Assembly: GCA_016704445.1 (NCBI GenBank)
Contig: JADJAE010000047.1
Coordinates: 35,352-99,351, forward strand
Source of the DNA: Deltaproteobacteria bacterium
GTDB taxonomy: Bacteria > Myxococcota_A > Polyangia > Polyangiales > Ga0077539
DNA length: 64,000 nucleotides
Reading direction: 5' to 3'
In this document: piece by piece, positions 27,201-37,827 of the stretch
Layout of the letters: each line of letters starts with the position of its first letter
How positions within the stretch are numbered: position 1 is the first letter of the stretch
The notes under the pieces: model-generated
Databases searched by the model: none
Told to the model about the DNA's origin: nothing
The model's input: only the letters and a program-made list of their open reading frames with translations
Position numbers and translations under genes: made by a program

Positions 27201-28348
27201 TGGCCAACGGCACCCCGGCCTGCCGCGCCGGGGCCTGCGCGGTGGCGAGCTGCGCGGCGGGCTACGGCAACTGCGACGGCAGCTACGGCAACGGCTGCGA
27301 GGCCGCGCTCACGACGGACAACGCCAACTGCGGCGCCTGCGGAACGCGCTGCGCCGGGGGCACGCAGTGCGCGGGGTCGCGGTGCGTCCCGGTCAACGAC
27401 ACCTGCCAGACGGCGACGCCCATCGACCTCGCGCGAGGCTCGGCGATCGACCTGCCCTTCACGGTGGTCAACGCCGACCACACCACGAACCTCACGACCG
27501 ACTGCGTGGCCAGCACCGGCGGCGACGTGTACTTCTCCTTCACGCTCACCCGCCCCGAGCTGGTCTACGCCGACACCTTCGGCGCCAGCTTCGACACGGT
27601 GCTCTTCATCGCCCGCGACGGCCGCCCCCGGGGCGGGGCGTGCGACTCGTACATCCTCGGCGGCCGCCCGGGCGAGGTGTGGTGCAACGACGACGCGGCC
27701 AACACGTCGCGCGGGGACGTGTACACCCCGAGGTGCGGCACCGGCGGCGCGCAGTCGATGATCGTCGGCCGCTTCCTCCCGGGCACCTACTTCCTCGGCG
27801 TGGCGGGCTACGCCTCCTCGAGCGGCGCAGGGACGGTGCACTTCCAGCATCTGCCGCTCACCACCAGCGGCGCGGTGGACTACATCCCCAACGTCGTCAC
27901 CGGGGGCAGCTACAGCTTCGCGCGCCGCCCCTTCGTGGGCCCCGGGACGGTCAACACCACCTGCGGCGGCGGCGCAGGCCCGGAGGACACCTTCTGGTGG
28001 CGCAGCTGCCCGGAGGCCGGGGCGGTGACGATCCGCGCCAACACCTGCGGCACCCCGACGCCGACGGACACGATCATCGACATCCGTCACGCGAGCGGCG
28101 CCGCGGGGGTCTGCAACGACGACGCGGGCTCGGTCTGCTCGAGCAACACCGTCGCCTCCAACGTCACCCAGAGCCTGCCCGCGGGGGCCGGGCTCCACAC
28201 GCTCACCATGGACACCTACCGCGACCCCGCGGTGGGCTCGCTCTACTACCTCACGATCAACCCGATCATCATCGGCGAGCGGCGTCGCGGGCCCTTCCTC
28301 GGGTCGGTCTGCCTCGCGAGGGCGATGTCCTCCGTGCCGCGCTCCTGA
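24236..28348 (+). CDS. Giant Cys-rich repeat lipoprotein
   Basis: A 1370-residue predicted lipoprotein. The start at 24236 gives a signal peptide with lipobox L-S-G-C (Cys22). Residues about 30-130 hold CxxDxDCxxxxxC-type motifs of myxobacterial surface proteins. From about 135 to 1050 there are 16 copies of a module centred on (D/N)CD(G/A)xxxNGCE, each followed by HCGxCGxxC and a short Cys pair, with two differently spaced Cys modules inserted (near 24955 and 26800). The C-terminal 310 residues form two beta-rich domains (NDTCQTATPIDL, DVYFSFTL, PGTYFLGVAGYA). It is probably a cell-surface or secreted protein; its role is unknown. The first repeated modules resemble, but are not the same as, those in the lipoprotein at the left end. 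Confidence 0.87.
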   Translation: MSPLTRAFGLVVSALLAALSGCTSDNVPAGQCRYDSDCDSPQVCVGTFCRAACATDRDCPDNGICARSLGGVQICAARDAPRPCLYSSDCPATTFCTRDGICQSRCRGDYDCQVINPFNSCVEGSCQLVCPASFADCDGDVRNGCEADTRTSALHCGRCANVCAGADGAPGVCRAGACVAPCATGFADCDGAAANGCEADLSQSDHCGSCATRCSGERALCLAVADPGTGARTYSCQASCPEGTTTCGTRCSDLQSDPAHCGGCDRACPSGAGATATCEAGRCGLRCAEPAAQGDCDGMAANGCEVELRRSPTHCGACGNACPPAAHATPACADGACQLSCEAGWGNCDGDAANGCETDLTVTGAHCGMCGNVCAPRLNGSNECAAGACVGACAPGFGDCDGDAANGCEVSTTGSVAHCGACGRACAPRPNTTAACAQGACEYRCGEGFLDCDGDAANGCEVEASTSTAHCGGCGRACSRTNGTPTCAAGSCAIACSSGFGNCDGDAANGCETDTASNTLNCGACRTVCSFPGSGARCDRGTCVRTACGPGLGDCDGMTGNGCETTLSTDSAHCGACGNRCVLANATAVCRGGGCAVGACNPGYADCDGVAANGCEVALATDPLHCGSCPLACNATNGAATCVASTCRIACSAGFGNCDANVANGCEVDLRSTVTSCGACGRACALAHATSGCAAGACTLVRCDAGWADCDANVANGCETDLSSTVSACGACGRACALPNATPTCRAGVCAVSVCNGAYGDCDGVAANGCETNLATTVGSCGACGRACALANATPACAAGACVVASCAAGFGNCDGVAANGCEVDLRASNGHCGRCGNVCGAGTVCSGGVCGSICGAGTTYCGGRCVDLSTDIAHCGACGAACPARANAATTCAARVCGFTCSAGYANCDGNAANGCETNLATSVAHCGRCANACALPNATPTCSAGACAVASCAAGFGNCDGNAANGCETGTATTVAHCGACGIACVVANGTPACRAGACAVASCAAGYGNCDGSYGNGCEAALTTDNANCGACGTRCAGGTQCAGSRCVPVNDTCQTATPIDLARGSAIDLPFTVVNADHTTNLTTDCVASTGGDVYFSFTLTRPELVYADTFGASFDTVLFIARDGRPRGGACDSYILGGRPGEVWCNDDAANTSRGDVYTPRCGTGGAQSMIVGRFLPGTYFLGVAGYASSSGAGTVHFQHLPLTTSGAVDYIPNVVTGGSYSFARRPFVGPGTVNTTCGGGAGPEDTFWWRSCPEAGAVTIRANTCGTPTPTDTIIDIRHASGAAGVCNDDAGSVCSSNTVASNVTQSLPAGAGLHTLTMDTYRDPAVGSLYYLTINPIIIGERRRGPFLGSVCLARAMSSVPRS
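24640..27390 (+). repeat. Coding repeat array, 16 NGCE modules
   Basis: Imperfect repeats, most 150-190 bp long, encode the NCDGxxANGCE modules. The DNA similarity is highest in the core encoding Asn-Cys-Asp-Gly-Asp-Ala-Ala-Asn-Gly-Cys-Glu (for example near 25270, 25435, 25590 and 25740). The array is a likely site for recombination or assembly collapse. Confidence 0.8.
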
Positions 28349-28462
28349 AGGCGCTCCGGCGCGACACGGGCCTTGTCGTTGGACAGACCCGCGTGCCAGA
28401 TTTCGCCCGCATCAGCCCAATCATCCCCCTGGAAGACCGTTCACGACCGAAGGTTGCGACCC

Positions 28463-30207
<1,745 letters not shown>

Positions 30208-30209
30208 GA

Positions 30210-32203
30210 GTGAACGTCTCGGACCGCGCCGCCGGCTCCATCCTGGAGGGTCGCTATCGCCTGGAGGCGAGGCTCTCCAACTGGGGCGTCGGCGAGGTCT
30301 GGCGCGCCTCCGACTCGCAGCGCGGCCGCGCCAGCGTGACGGTCAAGCTGCTCCCGGCGCCGGGCGCCCGGCGCACCGAGCGGATGGTCGCCCTCAAGGT
30401 GCTCGGCGACCGCCTCGCGAAGCTCCAGCACCCCGGCCTGCTGCCGCTGGTGGAGATCAACACCGCGGGCGCGCAGCCCTTCGTGGTCTACGAGTCCTGG
30501 GAGGGCATCGGCCTCGGGGAGTGGCTCACCGCCGCGCGCGCCAGCGGCGAGCCCACCTCCCTGCGCGCGGTCTTCGCGGTCGCCGACCGGTTGCTCGCCG
30601 CGATCGGGGCGGGTCACCGGCAGCGGTCGCCGGGTCGCTGGTGCACGGCGCGATGCACCACGACGCGGTGCGGGTGCGCTGGTGGAGGGCCGCGAGCCCG
30701 AGGTGCGCGTGCTCGACTTCGGCCTCGCCGCCGAGAAGGACTCCTCGGCGCTCGCCGCGCTCGTCGACTCGACCCCGTCGGAGTACGCGGCCCCCGAGCA
30801 CGCCCGCGAGCCCGCGCTGCGCAACCCCGCGGCGGACGTCTTCGCCTCGGCGGTGCTCATCCTCCGTCTGCTGGTCCCCGAGGCGCTGCGGCCGCGCGGT
30901 CACCGCAGCTGGGGCCACTTCGTCACGCAGCGGGAGAGCGAGGTTCACAGCGCCATCACCGCGCTGCGCCCGGACGTGCACCCCTCCGTGTGGGAGGCGC
31001 TCGCCCAGGCGCTGTCGCGCCGCCCGGAGGCACGACCCTCGGACGCCGAGCGGCTGCGGGAGCTCCTCCGCGCCGCCTCCTGGGGCATCCCGAGCACCGA
31101 CCAGCCGCACGAAGCGCTCTCCCCGGTCGTCCCGCTGGCGCTCCCGACGCTTCACCCCATCGCCCCGATGGCGGCCCCGCTCCCCACGTCGCCCTCGACC
31201 TCGCCTGCGCCCCGCGCCGGACTTCGCTCCTGCGCCCTCGGCCCGGCCGGCGGGGCCGCCGCCAGTGCCCAGGGGGATGCAGCTCGGCGTCGCCTCGGTG
31301 CTCGGCGCTAACCGCCCGGACACCGGCTCCGTGCGACCACGACGCGCCACCGCGGGCGTCGATCACCGCAACTTCGGCCCGCTCGCCACTCGGCCCCTGG
31401 ACGACGCCGCGCCGCCCTCGCAGCATCGCGGCCGCGTCTCTCTCGACGACGCGCAGAGCACCCGCCAGGACATCGAGCTCCCCTCCGACGAGCCCGCGAC
31501 CATCGCCGACTCCGAGATGACCATGGCGCTCAACGTCCCGGCCCACCACCTCCCGTCGCGGCCGCCGACCCACGGCTCGATGGTCACCCTCGACCAGGCC
31601 GACCGCACGGTGCAGTCGCCCTTCGAGCACGTCGAGCACACCCGGATCGCCCAGCTCCAGGTCCCTCCGTCGGCTCCGATGCCGCCGTACAACCCATCGG
31701 GGCACTGGAGCGCCGGTCCGTCGCTGCCCTTCCAGTCGGCCGTGGGCGCCTTCCCGACGACGCTCCCGCTCACCGACGCCACGATGCCGCTCAACCTCGA
31801 CGCGGTCCCGCCCGAGGTCGCCGCCGCGCTGGCCGCGTACGCCGCGCCGGTCAGCCCGGCCTCCTGGGACAGCACCTCCAACCTCCAGCCCGTCTCGCTC
31901 CCCCCGTCCTTCGCGGCCCCGCCGCCCGCCTACGCCCCGCCGCCCGGCTACGCCTCGTCCGTGTCCGCGCCCAGGGCCGCCGATCCCTTCGCCCTCGTCG
32001 CGGCCGCCGGTCGCGGAGACGCCCGCGCCTGGGACGCCAACACCACGCCCCCCGATCGGGCGCCCGCGCCCGCCCGCAAGACCTCCACCGCGCTGCTCAT
32101 CGGCCTCGGGGTGCTGGCCGCGGCGCTGGCCTTCCTCATCGGGGTGATGGCGTCCAATCGAGAGCCCGCGCCCTCGTCGACGTCTGCGCCCGCCGAGCGA
32201 TGA
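30210..32203 (+). CDS. Membrane-anchored pseudokinase (at least three frameshifts)
   Basis: About 664 residues reconstructed across frameshifts near 30615, 30685 and 31215. The start is a GTG 2 bp after the mutase stop. Residues about 8-280 are kinase-like: GRYRLEARLSNWGVGEVWRA, a VK at about 47, VRVLDFGLA and a YAAPEHA activation segment. Where active kinases have HRDLKPxN the sequence is VHGAMHHDAVRV, without the catalytic Asp, so phosphotransfer is doubtful. A long Pro/Ala/Ser/Thr-rich disordered region follows, then one membrane segment near the C-terminus (LLIGLGVLAAALAFLIGV) and a short tail. Its stop overlaps the start of an intact kinase gene, so the two proteins probably act together. 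Confidence 0.72.
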
Positions 32204-33816
32204 GCCTCCCGCCCGGTCCTCACGTCGACGAGTCGAGCCGCTGGGTCGGAAGGCTGATCGCGTCGCGCTACCGGCTGCTGCGGGTGGTGGGCGTCGGCGG
32301 ACACGGGGCCGTGTACGAGGCGAGGCACGAGCTCACCGGGCGGCGCTTCGCGGTGAAGCTGCTTCTCAGCGATCCGAGGTCGATCCGAGGGCTGGCGGAG
32401 CGCCTGGTGCGCGAGGCGAAGGCCACGTCGCGGGTGACGCACCCCAACGTGGTCGAGGTAATCGACGTCGGCGTCGACGCCGAGAGCGAGCGGCTGTACC
32501 TGATCGAGGAGCTGCTGGAGGGCGACGACCTGCGAGCGCGGATGCGGGCGCGCCGGAGGATGAGCACGCAGGAGGTGCGCGCGGTGATCGGGCCGGTGCT
32601 CGACGGCCTCGGCGCGGCGCACGCGCAGGGCGTGGTGCACCGCGACCTGAAGCCCGGCAACGTGATGCTGGCGCGACAGCCTGGCGGAGAGGAGGTCCCC
32701 AAGCTGATCGACTTCGGCATCTCGAAGCTCGACCGGCAGGAGGGAGCCGGGGACGAGAGCGCTCCGTTGACCCGCGACGGGATGATCCTCGGCACGCCCG
32801 ACTACATGGCCCCGGAGCAGGCCCGCGGCGCGCAGTCCGTCGACGCGCGGGCGGACCTCTGGTCCGTGGGCGTGCTGCTCTACGAGATGTTCGCGGCGGT
32901 GAGGCCCTTCCGAGGGGTCGGCCCCGCCGGGGTGATCGTGGCGGTCGCGATGGAGTCGCCCCGCCCCCTCGCGGAGCTGCGCCCCGACCTGCCCGCCGCA
33001 TGGACCGGGCTCATCCATCGCTGCCTGGAGAAGTCGCCCGCCGCGCGCTTCGCCACCGCGCTGGAGCTCCGGGAGGCCATCGATGTCGCCGGAGATCAGG
33101 ACCCGACCGTCCTGCTCGCGGAGCTACCCCTCGTCGTCGCCGCGGAGGCCCCCGACACCCTCGCGTCCGCGCCCGTCGGGCCGATCGCCGCCCCGATGGC
33201 TCCCGGCCTCGGCGAGCTGCTCACCGACGGCGACTCGCTCTTCTCCGAGGCTCCCGCCGACCCGGCTCCCGCTCCGTCGCTGCCGACGACCCTGCCGCCG
33301 CGCGGAGGATCGTGGCGCTGGGTGCTCCTCTCCCTCGTCGCCTTCGCCGGCGTCGGGGTGGCCGCCTGGACGAGGCTACGCCCGGCCGCGACGCAGCCTC
33401 ACGCCTCGCGGCATCCGACACCGCGAGCCTTCGCGCCGATGCGCTCCGACGCGGGGGCCGCCGCGCCGAGCGTCGTCTCGGGCGCGGACATGAGCGCCCG
33501 GGTGCATGGCCGAGGCAACGCCGACAGCGTCCCGCTGCCGCTGCGCCTCTCGGCGACGCAGCAGCGCACGGTGATGACGGCCTTCGCGCCGCGGGTGAGG
33601 GAGTGCCTGGGCGAGCGCTTCTTCGGTCAGCTCCCGGTCACCCTCACGGTGCGGGGCGACGGGCGGGTTCGCTCGGTGGTCGTGGGCGAGGCCGTGCGCC
33701 GCTCCGAGGGCGGGCGGTGCGTGGCGGAGGCGCTACGGTCGGTGACGGTGCCGCGATTCGCGGCGAGGGAGATGGAGATCGGCTGGGTCTACGTGTTCGC
33801 GGCTCAGTCGCAGTAG
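32200..33816 (+). CDS. Serine/threonine protein kinase with C-terminal extracytoplasmic domain
   Basis: A 538-residue Hanks-type kinase starting in an ATGA overlap with the pseudokinase gene. The kinase domain (about 22-290) is complete: GVGGHGAVYEARHE, FAVKLLL, HRDLKPGNVML, LIDFGISKLD, GTPDYMAPEQA and DLWSVGVLLYEM. A Pro/Ala linker leads to one membrane segment near residues 371-393 (WRWVLLSLVAFAGVGVAAW). The last 90 residues (VRECLGERFFGQLPVTLTVR, GDGRVRSVVV, GGRCVAEALRSVTVPRF) look like the AgmX/TonB-C-type domain common in myxobacterial kinases. It is probably an inner-membrane sensor kinase. Confidence 0.93.
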   Translation: MSLPPGPHVDESSRWVGRLIASRYRLLRVVGVGGHGAVYEARHELTGRRFAVKLLLSDPRSIRGLAERLVREAKATSRVTHPNVVEVIDVGVDAESERLYLIEELLEGDDLRARMRARRRMSTQEVRAVIGPVLDGLGAAHAQGVVHRDLKPGNVMLARQPGGEEVPKLIDFGISKLDRQEGAGDESAPLTRDGMILGTPDYMAPEQARGAQSVDARADLWSVGVLLYEMFAAVRPFRGVGPAGVIVAVAMESPRPLAELRPDLPAAWTGLIHRCLEKSPAARFATALELREAIDVAGDQDPTVLLAELPLVVAAEAPDTLASAPVGPIAAPMAPGLGELLTDGDSLFSEAPADPAPAPSLPTTLPPRGGSWRWVLLSLVAFAGVGVAAWTRLRPAATQPHASRHPTPRAFAPMRSDAGAAAPSVVSGADMSARVHGRGNADSVPLPLRLSATQQRTVMTAFAPRVRECLGERFFGQLPVTLTVRGDGRVRSVVVGEAVRRSEGGRCVAEALRSVTVPRFAAREMEIGWVYVFAAQSQ

Positions 33817-34340
33817 TCCTGCAGCGAGGCCATCTCGCCGAGGGCCTTGAGCCGGGCGAGGGAGAGGTCCTCGAGCTGGCGAATACGCTCCCGGGTAAGG
33901 TTCATGATGGCGCCCACCTCCTCGAGGGTGATGCCGCCGCGGTCGGCGACGTCGAGCGCGCAGGTCTCCGGCAGCTCCCACACCTCCACGTCCGGGAAGT
34001 TGAGCTTGATGTTGCCGTTGCGCTCGTTCACGTCGAGGTAGAGGTGGTGCTTGCAGCTCACGAACGGGCACGGCCGCTCGGCGTGCGGGCCGTGCTGGCA
34101 GTCGGCGCGCGACATCGGCCGCTCGTAGTCCACGTCGGGGTACATCTGGCGCAGGCGCTCGAGCTCGCGCTTCGACTGCCGCCGCATGGACAGCGTCCGG
34201 GGGCGGGAGCGCGCGCGCGGCTTCCGTCCGCCACGCTCCACACCGGGGACCAGCGTCGTGACCTCGGTCGAGGAGACTTCCATGTCCTCCTCCACGTCGA
34301 GGGTCACGGCGTTGCTGTTCACCTGGATCGGCATCGTCAT
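33804..34340 (-). CDS. Sigma-region-4-like DNA-binding protein with Cys/His cluster
   Basis: A 178-residue protein with GGGAGGA eight bases before its ATG. Residues about 137-166 (ITLEEVGAIMNLTRERIRQL, then EDLSLARLKAL) are a sigma-70 region 4.2 helix-turn-helix; regions 2 and 3 are absent. Residues 81-99 carry Cys81, His83, Cys91, Cys96, His98 and His99, and Cys127 lies just before the helix-turn-helix, so a metal site is possible. The N-terminal 50 residues are likely disordered and basic. The family is known to me from Myxococcota and relatives, with no settled function. It is convergent with the kinase gene, overlapping its end by 13 bp. Confidence 0.8.
   Translation of the reverse strand: MTMPIQVNSNAVTLDVEEDMEVSSTEVTTLVPGVERGGRKPRARSRPRTLSMRRQSKRELERLRQMYPDVDYERPMSRADCQHGPHAERPCPFVSCKHHLYLDVNERNGNIKLNFPDVEVWELPETCALDVADRGGITLEEVGAIMNLTRERIRQLEDLSLARLKALGEMASLQDYCD
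33883..33898. repeat. Intragenic dyad ATACG-N6-GGTAA, site 9
   Basis: Two mismatches from the consensus. It lies in the helix-turn-helix coding region of the sigma-4-like gene and reads CTT-ACC-CGG-GAG-CGT-ATT on the coding strand. Confidence 0.4.
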
Positions 34341-34715
<375 letters not shown>

Positions 34716-35663
34716 CTAGCGCCGCTCCATCAGCCCCGAGAGCATGGCCTCGCGGGTCACGCGGCCGGAGAAGACCGCCTCGATGGCCGTGAAGATCGCC
34801 GCGTCGAGGCGGTGCTCGTTCGCGAAGGCCACCACCCGCGGGACCAGCGTCGCCGCCTCCACGCGCACCGACGAGCGCGCCTGCGCCTCGGCGAGCGTGG
34901 CGCCCTCCGCGAGCGCCGCGCCGAGCTGACACTCCGGCCGGTCGTACTGGCTCATCGCGGCCAGCAGGTCGCCGACGCCCGCCACGCCGAAGAGGCTCCG
35001 CTCGTCCGCGCCCGCGGCCACCGCGATGCGCGCCGCCTCGTGGAGCCCGCGCGTGAGGAAGCCGCCCAGCAGCGCCGGGGAGACGCCGATGGCGCGGGCG
35101 TAGCCGAGCGCGACGAAGAGCGCCCCGTTGAGCGCGCTCGACCACTCCAGCCCGACGAGGTCGTGGCTCACGGACACCCGCATGAGCGGGCCCTGAAGCG
35201 CGTTGCGCACCGCGTCGGTCACCTCGGGGTAGCGCGACGCGACCGCGAGCACCGAGGGCCTCCCCACGATGAGGTCGTCCGCCAGCGCGGGGCCGCCGAG
35301 CGCGCCCACGCGGCGACACGGGGTCTCCTCGCGCAGCACCTCGGAGATGGGCGTGAGCCCCTCGCCGGAGAGGCCGCGGATGCCGTGCACGATGAGGTGC
35401 GCGCCGTCGACCACGTCGCCGAGCGAGCGCGCGACCTCGCGCACCACGTCCGACGGAACGGCCATCAGCAGCAGGCGCGCGTGCCTCGCGAGCGCCCCCA
35501 GCTCGGCGGTCACCTCGACCTCCGAGGGGAGCCCGTCCGGGCGCTCGTCGCGGCGCGAGTGCAGCATCACCGGGTGGCCGTTGCGCGCGACGGCGCAGGC
35601 CAGCGCGAGGCCCCAGCGCCCGCCGCCGAGGATGCCGACCGGGGTCGGGGGGTGGTCGTTCAT
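34716..35663 (-). CDS. GpsA-like NAD(P)-dependent dehydrogenase lacking catalytic Lys
   Basis: A 315-residue protein with the length and order of glycerol-3-phosphate dehydrogenase: Rossmann loop GILGGGRWGLALA, LLMAVPSDVVREV, and GLHEAARIAVAAGADERSLF with GVAGVGDLLA. However, residues needed in GpsA are changed. The usual GALKN Lys is SALNG, the usual (T)KG Lys is IRG, and the SRN substrate loop is YDRPECQLG. It may therefore act on another substrate or be non-catalytic. Its ATG overlaps the stop of the acyltransferase gene (TGATG), so it is coupled to phospholipid synthesis. Confidence 0.78.
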   Translation of the reverse strand: MNDHPPTPVGILGGGRWGLALACAVARNGHPVMLHSRRDERPDGLPSEVEVTAELGALARHARLLLMAVPSDVVREVARSLGDVVDGAHLIVHGIRGLSGEGLTPISEVLREETPCRRVGALGGPALADDLIVGRPSVLAVASRYPEVTDAVRNALQGPLMRVSVSHDLVGLEWSSALNGALFVALGYARAIGVSPALLGGFLTRGLHEAARIAVAAGADERSLFGVAGVGDLLAAMSQYDRPECQLGAALAEGATLAEAQARSSVRVEAATLVPRVVAFANEHRLDAAIFTAIEAVFSGRVTREAMLSGLMERR

Positions 35664-37249
35664 CAGCCTCTCCGTCGCCCCGGGTGGAAGCCGAGGCCGG
35701 TCACCGCGAGGCGGTTCTGGTAGTAGAGCAGGAGGTTGGTGTCGCCGAGCACGACGCCCCCCTGCGCGGGCCGGAGCACCGCGTTGGTGTGGTAGCCCGA
35801 CCAGGCGCGCGTCGCGGCGTCGAGGATCGTCGCCGCGGTGGCGCCTCGGATGCCCGGGCCGAGCACCACGCCTCCCCGGTCTTCGAGGGCGCGGGCGCGG
35901 TCGGTGAGGTCGGCCACGCGCCGCTCCATCTCGTCCGAGGGGACGAAGACCTCGTCGCGGTGACGCAGGAGCTTGAAGAGGTCGTCGCCGGGGAAGGCGT
36001 CGCGCAGCTTGCCGAAGGCCGCGCCCGCGACGAGGTGCGTGGCGAGCAGCACCGTCTCCCTGGCGTACGAGCGGCAGATGGCCTCGCCGAGCTCGCGCGT
36101 GTACTGCGCGTCGCGCGCCTCGTCGATCACCGGGTGGCCGTCGCGGGTCACGTAGGTCGCGGGGTCGACGGTGCGCCCCCGCAGGTCGACCGAGCGGCCG
36201 TCGTCGAGCACGCGGTTGGTGAAGGGGTCCATCGGCTCGCCGAAGCGGATCACCACCGACCCGGTGGTCATCACCAGCTTGCGGAGCAGGGTGACGATGC
36301 GCTCGATGCGCGTGCTCTCGTCGTCCTCGATGATGTAGCGGCTGCGCCCGACCTCCGCGAGGTAGTCGGCGATGAGCGTCGAGGCCTCGAGGGTGAGCAT
36401 GTAGTTGATGGTCGCGGGCACCACGAACACCCGCTGCGGATGGCCCCGCCGTAGCGAGTGCGTGAAGGCCTCGACGCCGGTGCCGAGGAGCCCGAGCTTG
36501 AGCTTCTCCTCGACCATGCCCGAGCGCGAGCGCGTGCCGCCGGGGAAGAAGAGCGAGTGGTAGCCGCGCTCGATGAGCACGCTGGAGTAGGTCTTGAGGA
36601 CGTCCTTGTAGAGCTCGTGCCGGATGCGCCGGTCGACGCGGTAGGCGCCGAGGTTCTGCATGAAGTACGAGAGGAAGGGGTTGGTGAAGAGGTTCTTGCC
36701 TGCGCCGTAGGTGGCCGGGGGGAGGCCCTCCCGCTCGAGCGCGAAGCCGAACACCACCGAGTCGAGGTTGGAGAGGTGCGTCGGGGCGAAGATCACCGTG
36801 CCGCGGCGGGAGAGCGCGCGGATGCGCTCGATGGGCCCCTGCGTGACGAGGTGCTCTCGCAGGCGGTTGCTGGCGTGGAGGCCCAGCTTGAGGTCCTTCG
36901 GCGACAGCAGCAGCGAGAGCGCGGTGGGCAGCACCTTCGTCGAGAGCGCGTAGACCCGCGGGTCGAAGTTGCCCGCGATGTCCTTCGCGTAGTGCCGGGC
37001 GAGCTCCTCGACCCGCCGCCGCCGCTCGCTCTCGGAGAGCCGACCGAGCGAGCGCGCCAGCTCCCGGAAGCGCTCGTACTCCGGGCGCTCGTTGCCGGGC
37101 CGCGCCTCGAGGCGTCGGATCTCGCACCACGCGGCGTCGTTGAGGAGCAACAACGGATCGCGCGCCCCCTGCGCGACCCGGGCGACGACCTCCTCCACGA
37201 TGAAGGACCGCTCGTCGTTGAAATGGAAGATCGGTGCAGCCTCCGCCAT
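35663..37249 (-). CDS. PlsB-like glycerol-3-phosphate acyltransferase
   Basis: A 528-residue acyltransferase starting at ATG 37249 (MAEAAPIFHFNDERS). The acyltransferase block has H-x4-D in THLSNLDSV (about residue 157), then NLGAYRVDRRI and FFPGGTRSRSG (about 235), matching the HX4D and FPEGTRSR motifs of the PlsB/PlsC superfamily. The flanking helical regions and the length fit membrane-associated PlsB-like enzymes that acylate glycerol phosphate or lysophosphatidate. It has no transmembrane segment that is obvious by eye. The coupled GpsA-like gene strengthens the link to phospholipid synthesis. Confidence 0.82.
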   Translation of the reverse strand: MAEAAPIFHFNDERSFIVEEVVARVAQGARDPLLLLNDAAWCEIRRLEARPGNERPEYERFRELARSLGRLSESERRRRVEELARHYAKDIAGNFDPRVYALSTKVLPTALSLLLSPKDLKLGLHASNRLREHLVTQGPIERIRALSRRGTVIFAPTHLSNLDSVVFGFALEREGLPPATYGAGKNLFTNPFLSYFMQNLGAYRVDRRIRHELYKDVLKTYSSVLIERGYHSLFFPGGTRSRSGMVEEKLKLGLLGTGVEAFTHSLRRGHPQRVFVVPATINYMLTLEASTLIADYLAEVGRSRYIIEDDESTRIERIVTLLRKLVMTTGSVVIRFGEPMDPFTNRVLDDGRSVDLRGRTVDPATYVTRDGHPVIDEARDAQYTRELGEAICRSYARETVLLATHLVAGAAFGKLRDAFPGDDLFKLLRHRDEVFVPSDEMERRVADLTDRARALEDRGGVVLGPGIRGATAATILDAATRAWSGYHTNAVLRPAQGGVVLGDTNLLLYYQNRLAVTGLGFHPGRRRG

Positions 37250-37351
37250 GGCCCGCGGACCGTACCGCCTCCGTCCGCGCATCCACAAGGGAGCTGCGCG
37301 TGCGCCCGGCGTCCTTGGGATCTGCTACGGGTGCGGTGCTCGGAGACTGCG

Positions 37352-37827
37352 ATGCGACGACGGAGCACGAGACACCACGGAACGGAGACGCCTTCGCCGA
37401 TCGTGCCGGTGGCGCTCGCCGTCGCGGCGCTCGCGGTGCTGGGCTTCGGCCGCTGGTGGCTCGACCGTCCGTCCGCCCCGGCCCCCCCGCCCTCGCTCGA
37501 CGAGGGCAGCTACCTCACCGCCATCGCGCCCGCGCTCCGCCGGGCCGGGTGCGCCTCGCCCGCCTGCCACGGCGGAGGCGCCCCGATGCACCTCGCCCCG
37601 TCGCCCACGGACGCCGCCACGGCGCTCGCCGAGCTCGACGCGGTACGCCCCTTCGCCGTCCACGCCGACCCCTCGCGCAGCCCCCTCTGGGTGCGCGCCA
37701 CGAGCCGCGCCCACGCGGGCCCCGGCGCTCTTGCCCCGGCGGCTGCGAGGCCCTCGCGCTCTCCCGCTGGATCGGCGGAGCCGTGGTCCGATCGTGCCCC
37801 GCGCCCTTGCCCCCGGCGCCCCGGTGA
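37352..37827 (+). CDS. Small membrane-anchored cytochrome-like protein (one frameshift)
   Basis: About 158 residues after repair of a frameshift near 37730. A membrane anchor lies near residues 15-32 (PIVPVALAVAALAVLGFGRW). The exported part contains A-G-C-A-S-P-A-C-H-G-G, a C-x4-C-H arrangement close to a haem c site, and ends in CPGGCEALALSRWIGGAV, which resembles the last helix of planctomycete/myxobacterial cytochrome c modules. Haem binding is likely but not certain given the x4 spacing. The stop overlaps the next gene's GTG. Confidence 0.55.

Noticed and set aside
24233..28198. 1321-codon open frame on the minus strand
   Set aside because: It mirrors the NGCE repeats on the opposite strand and shows no start context or motif.
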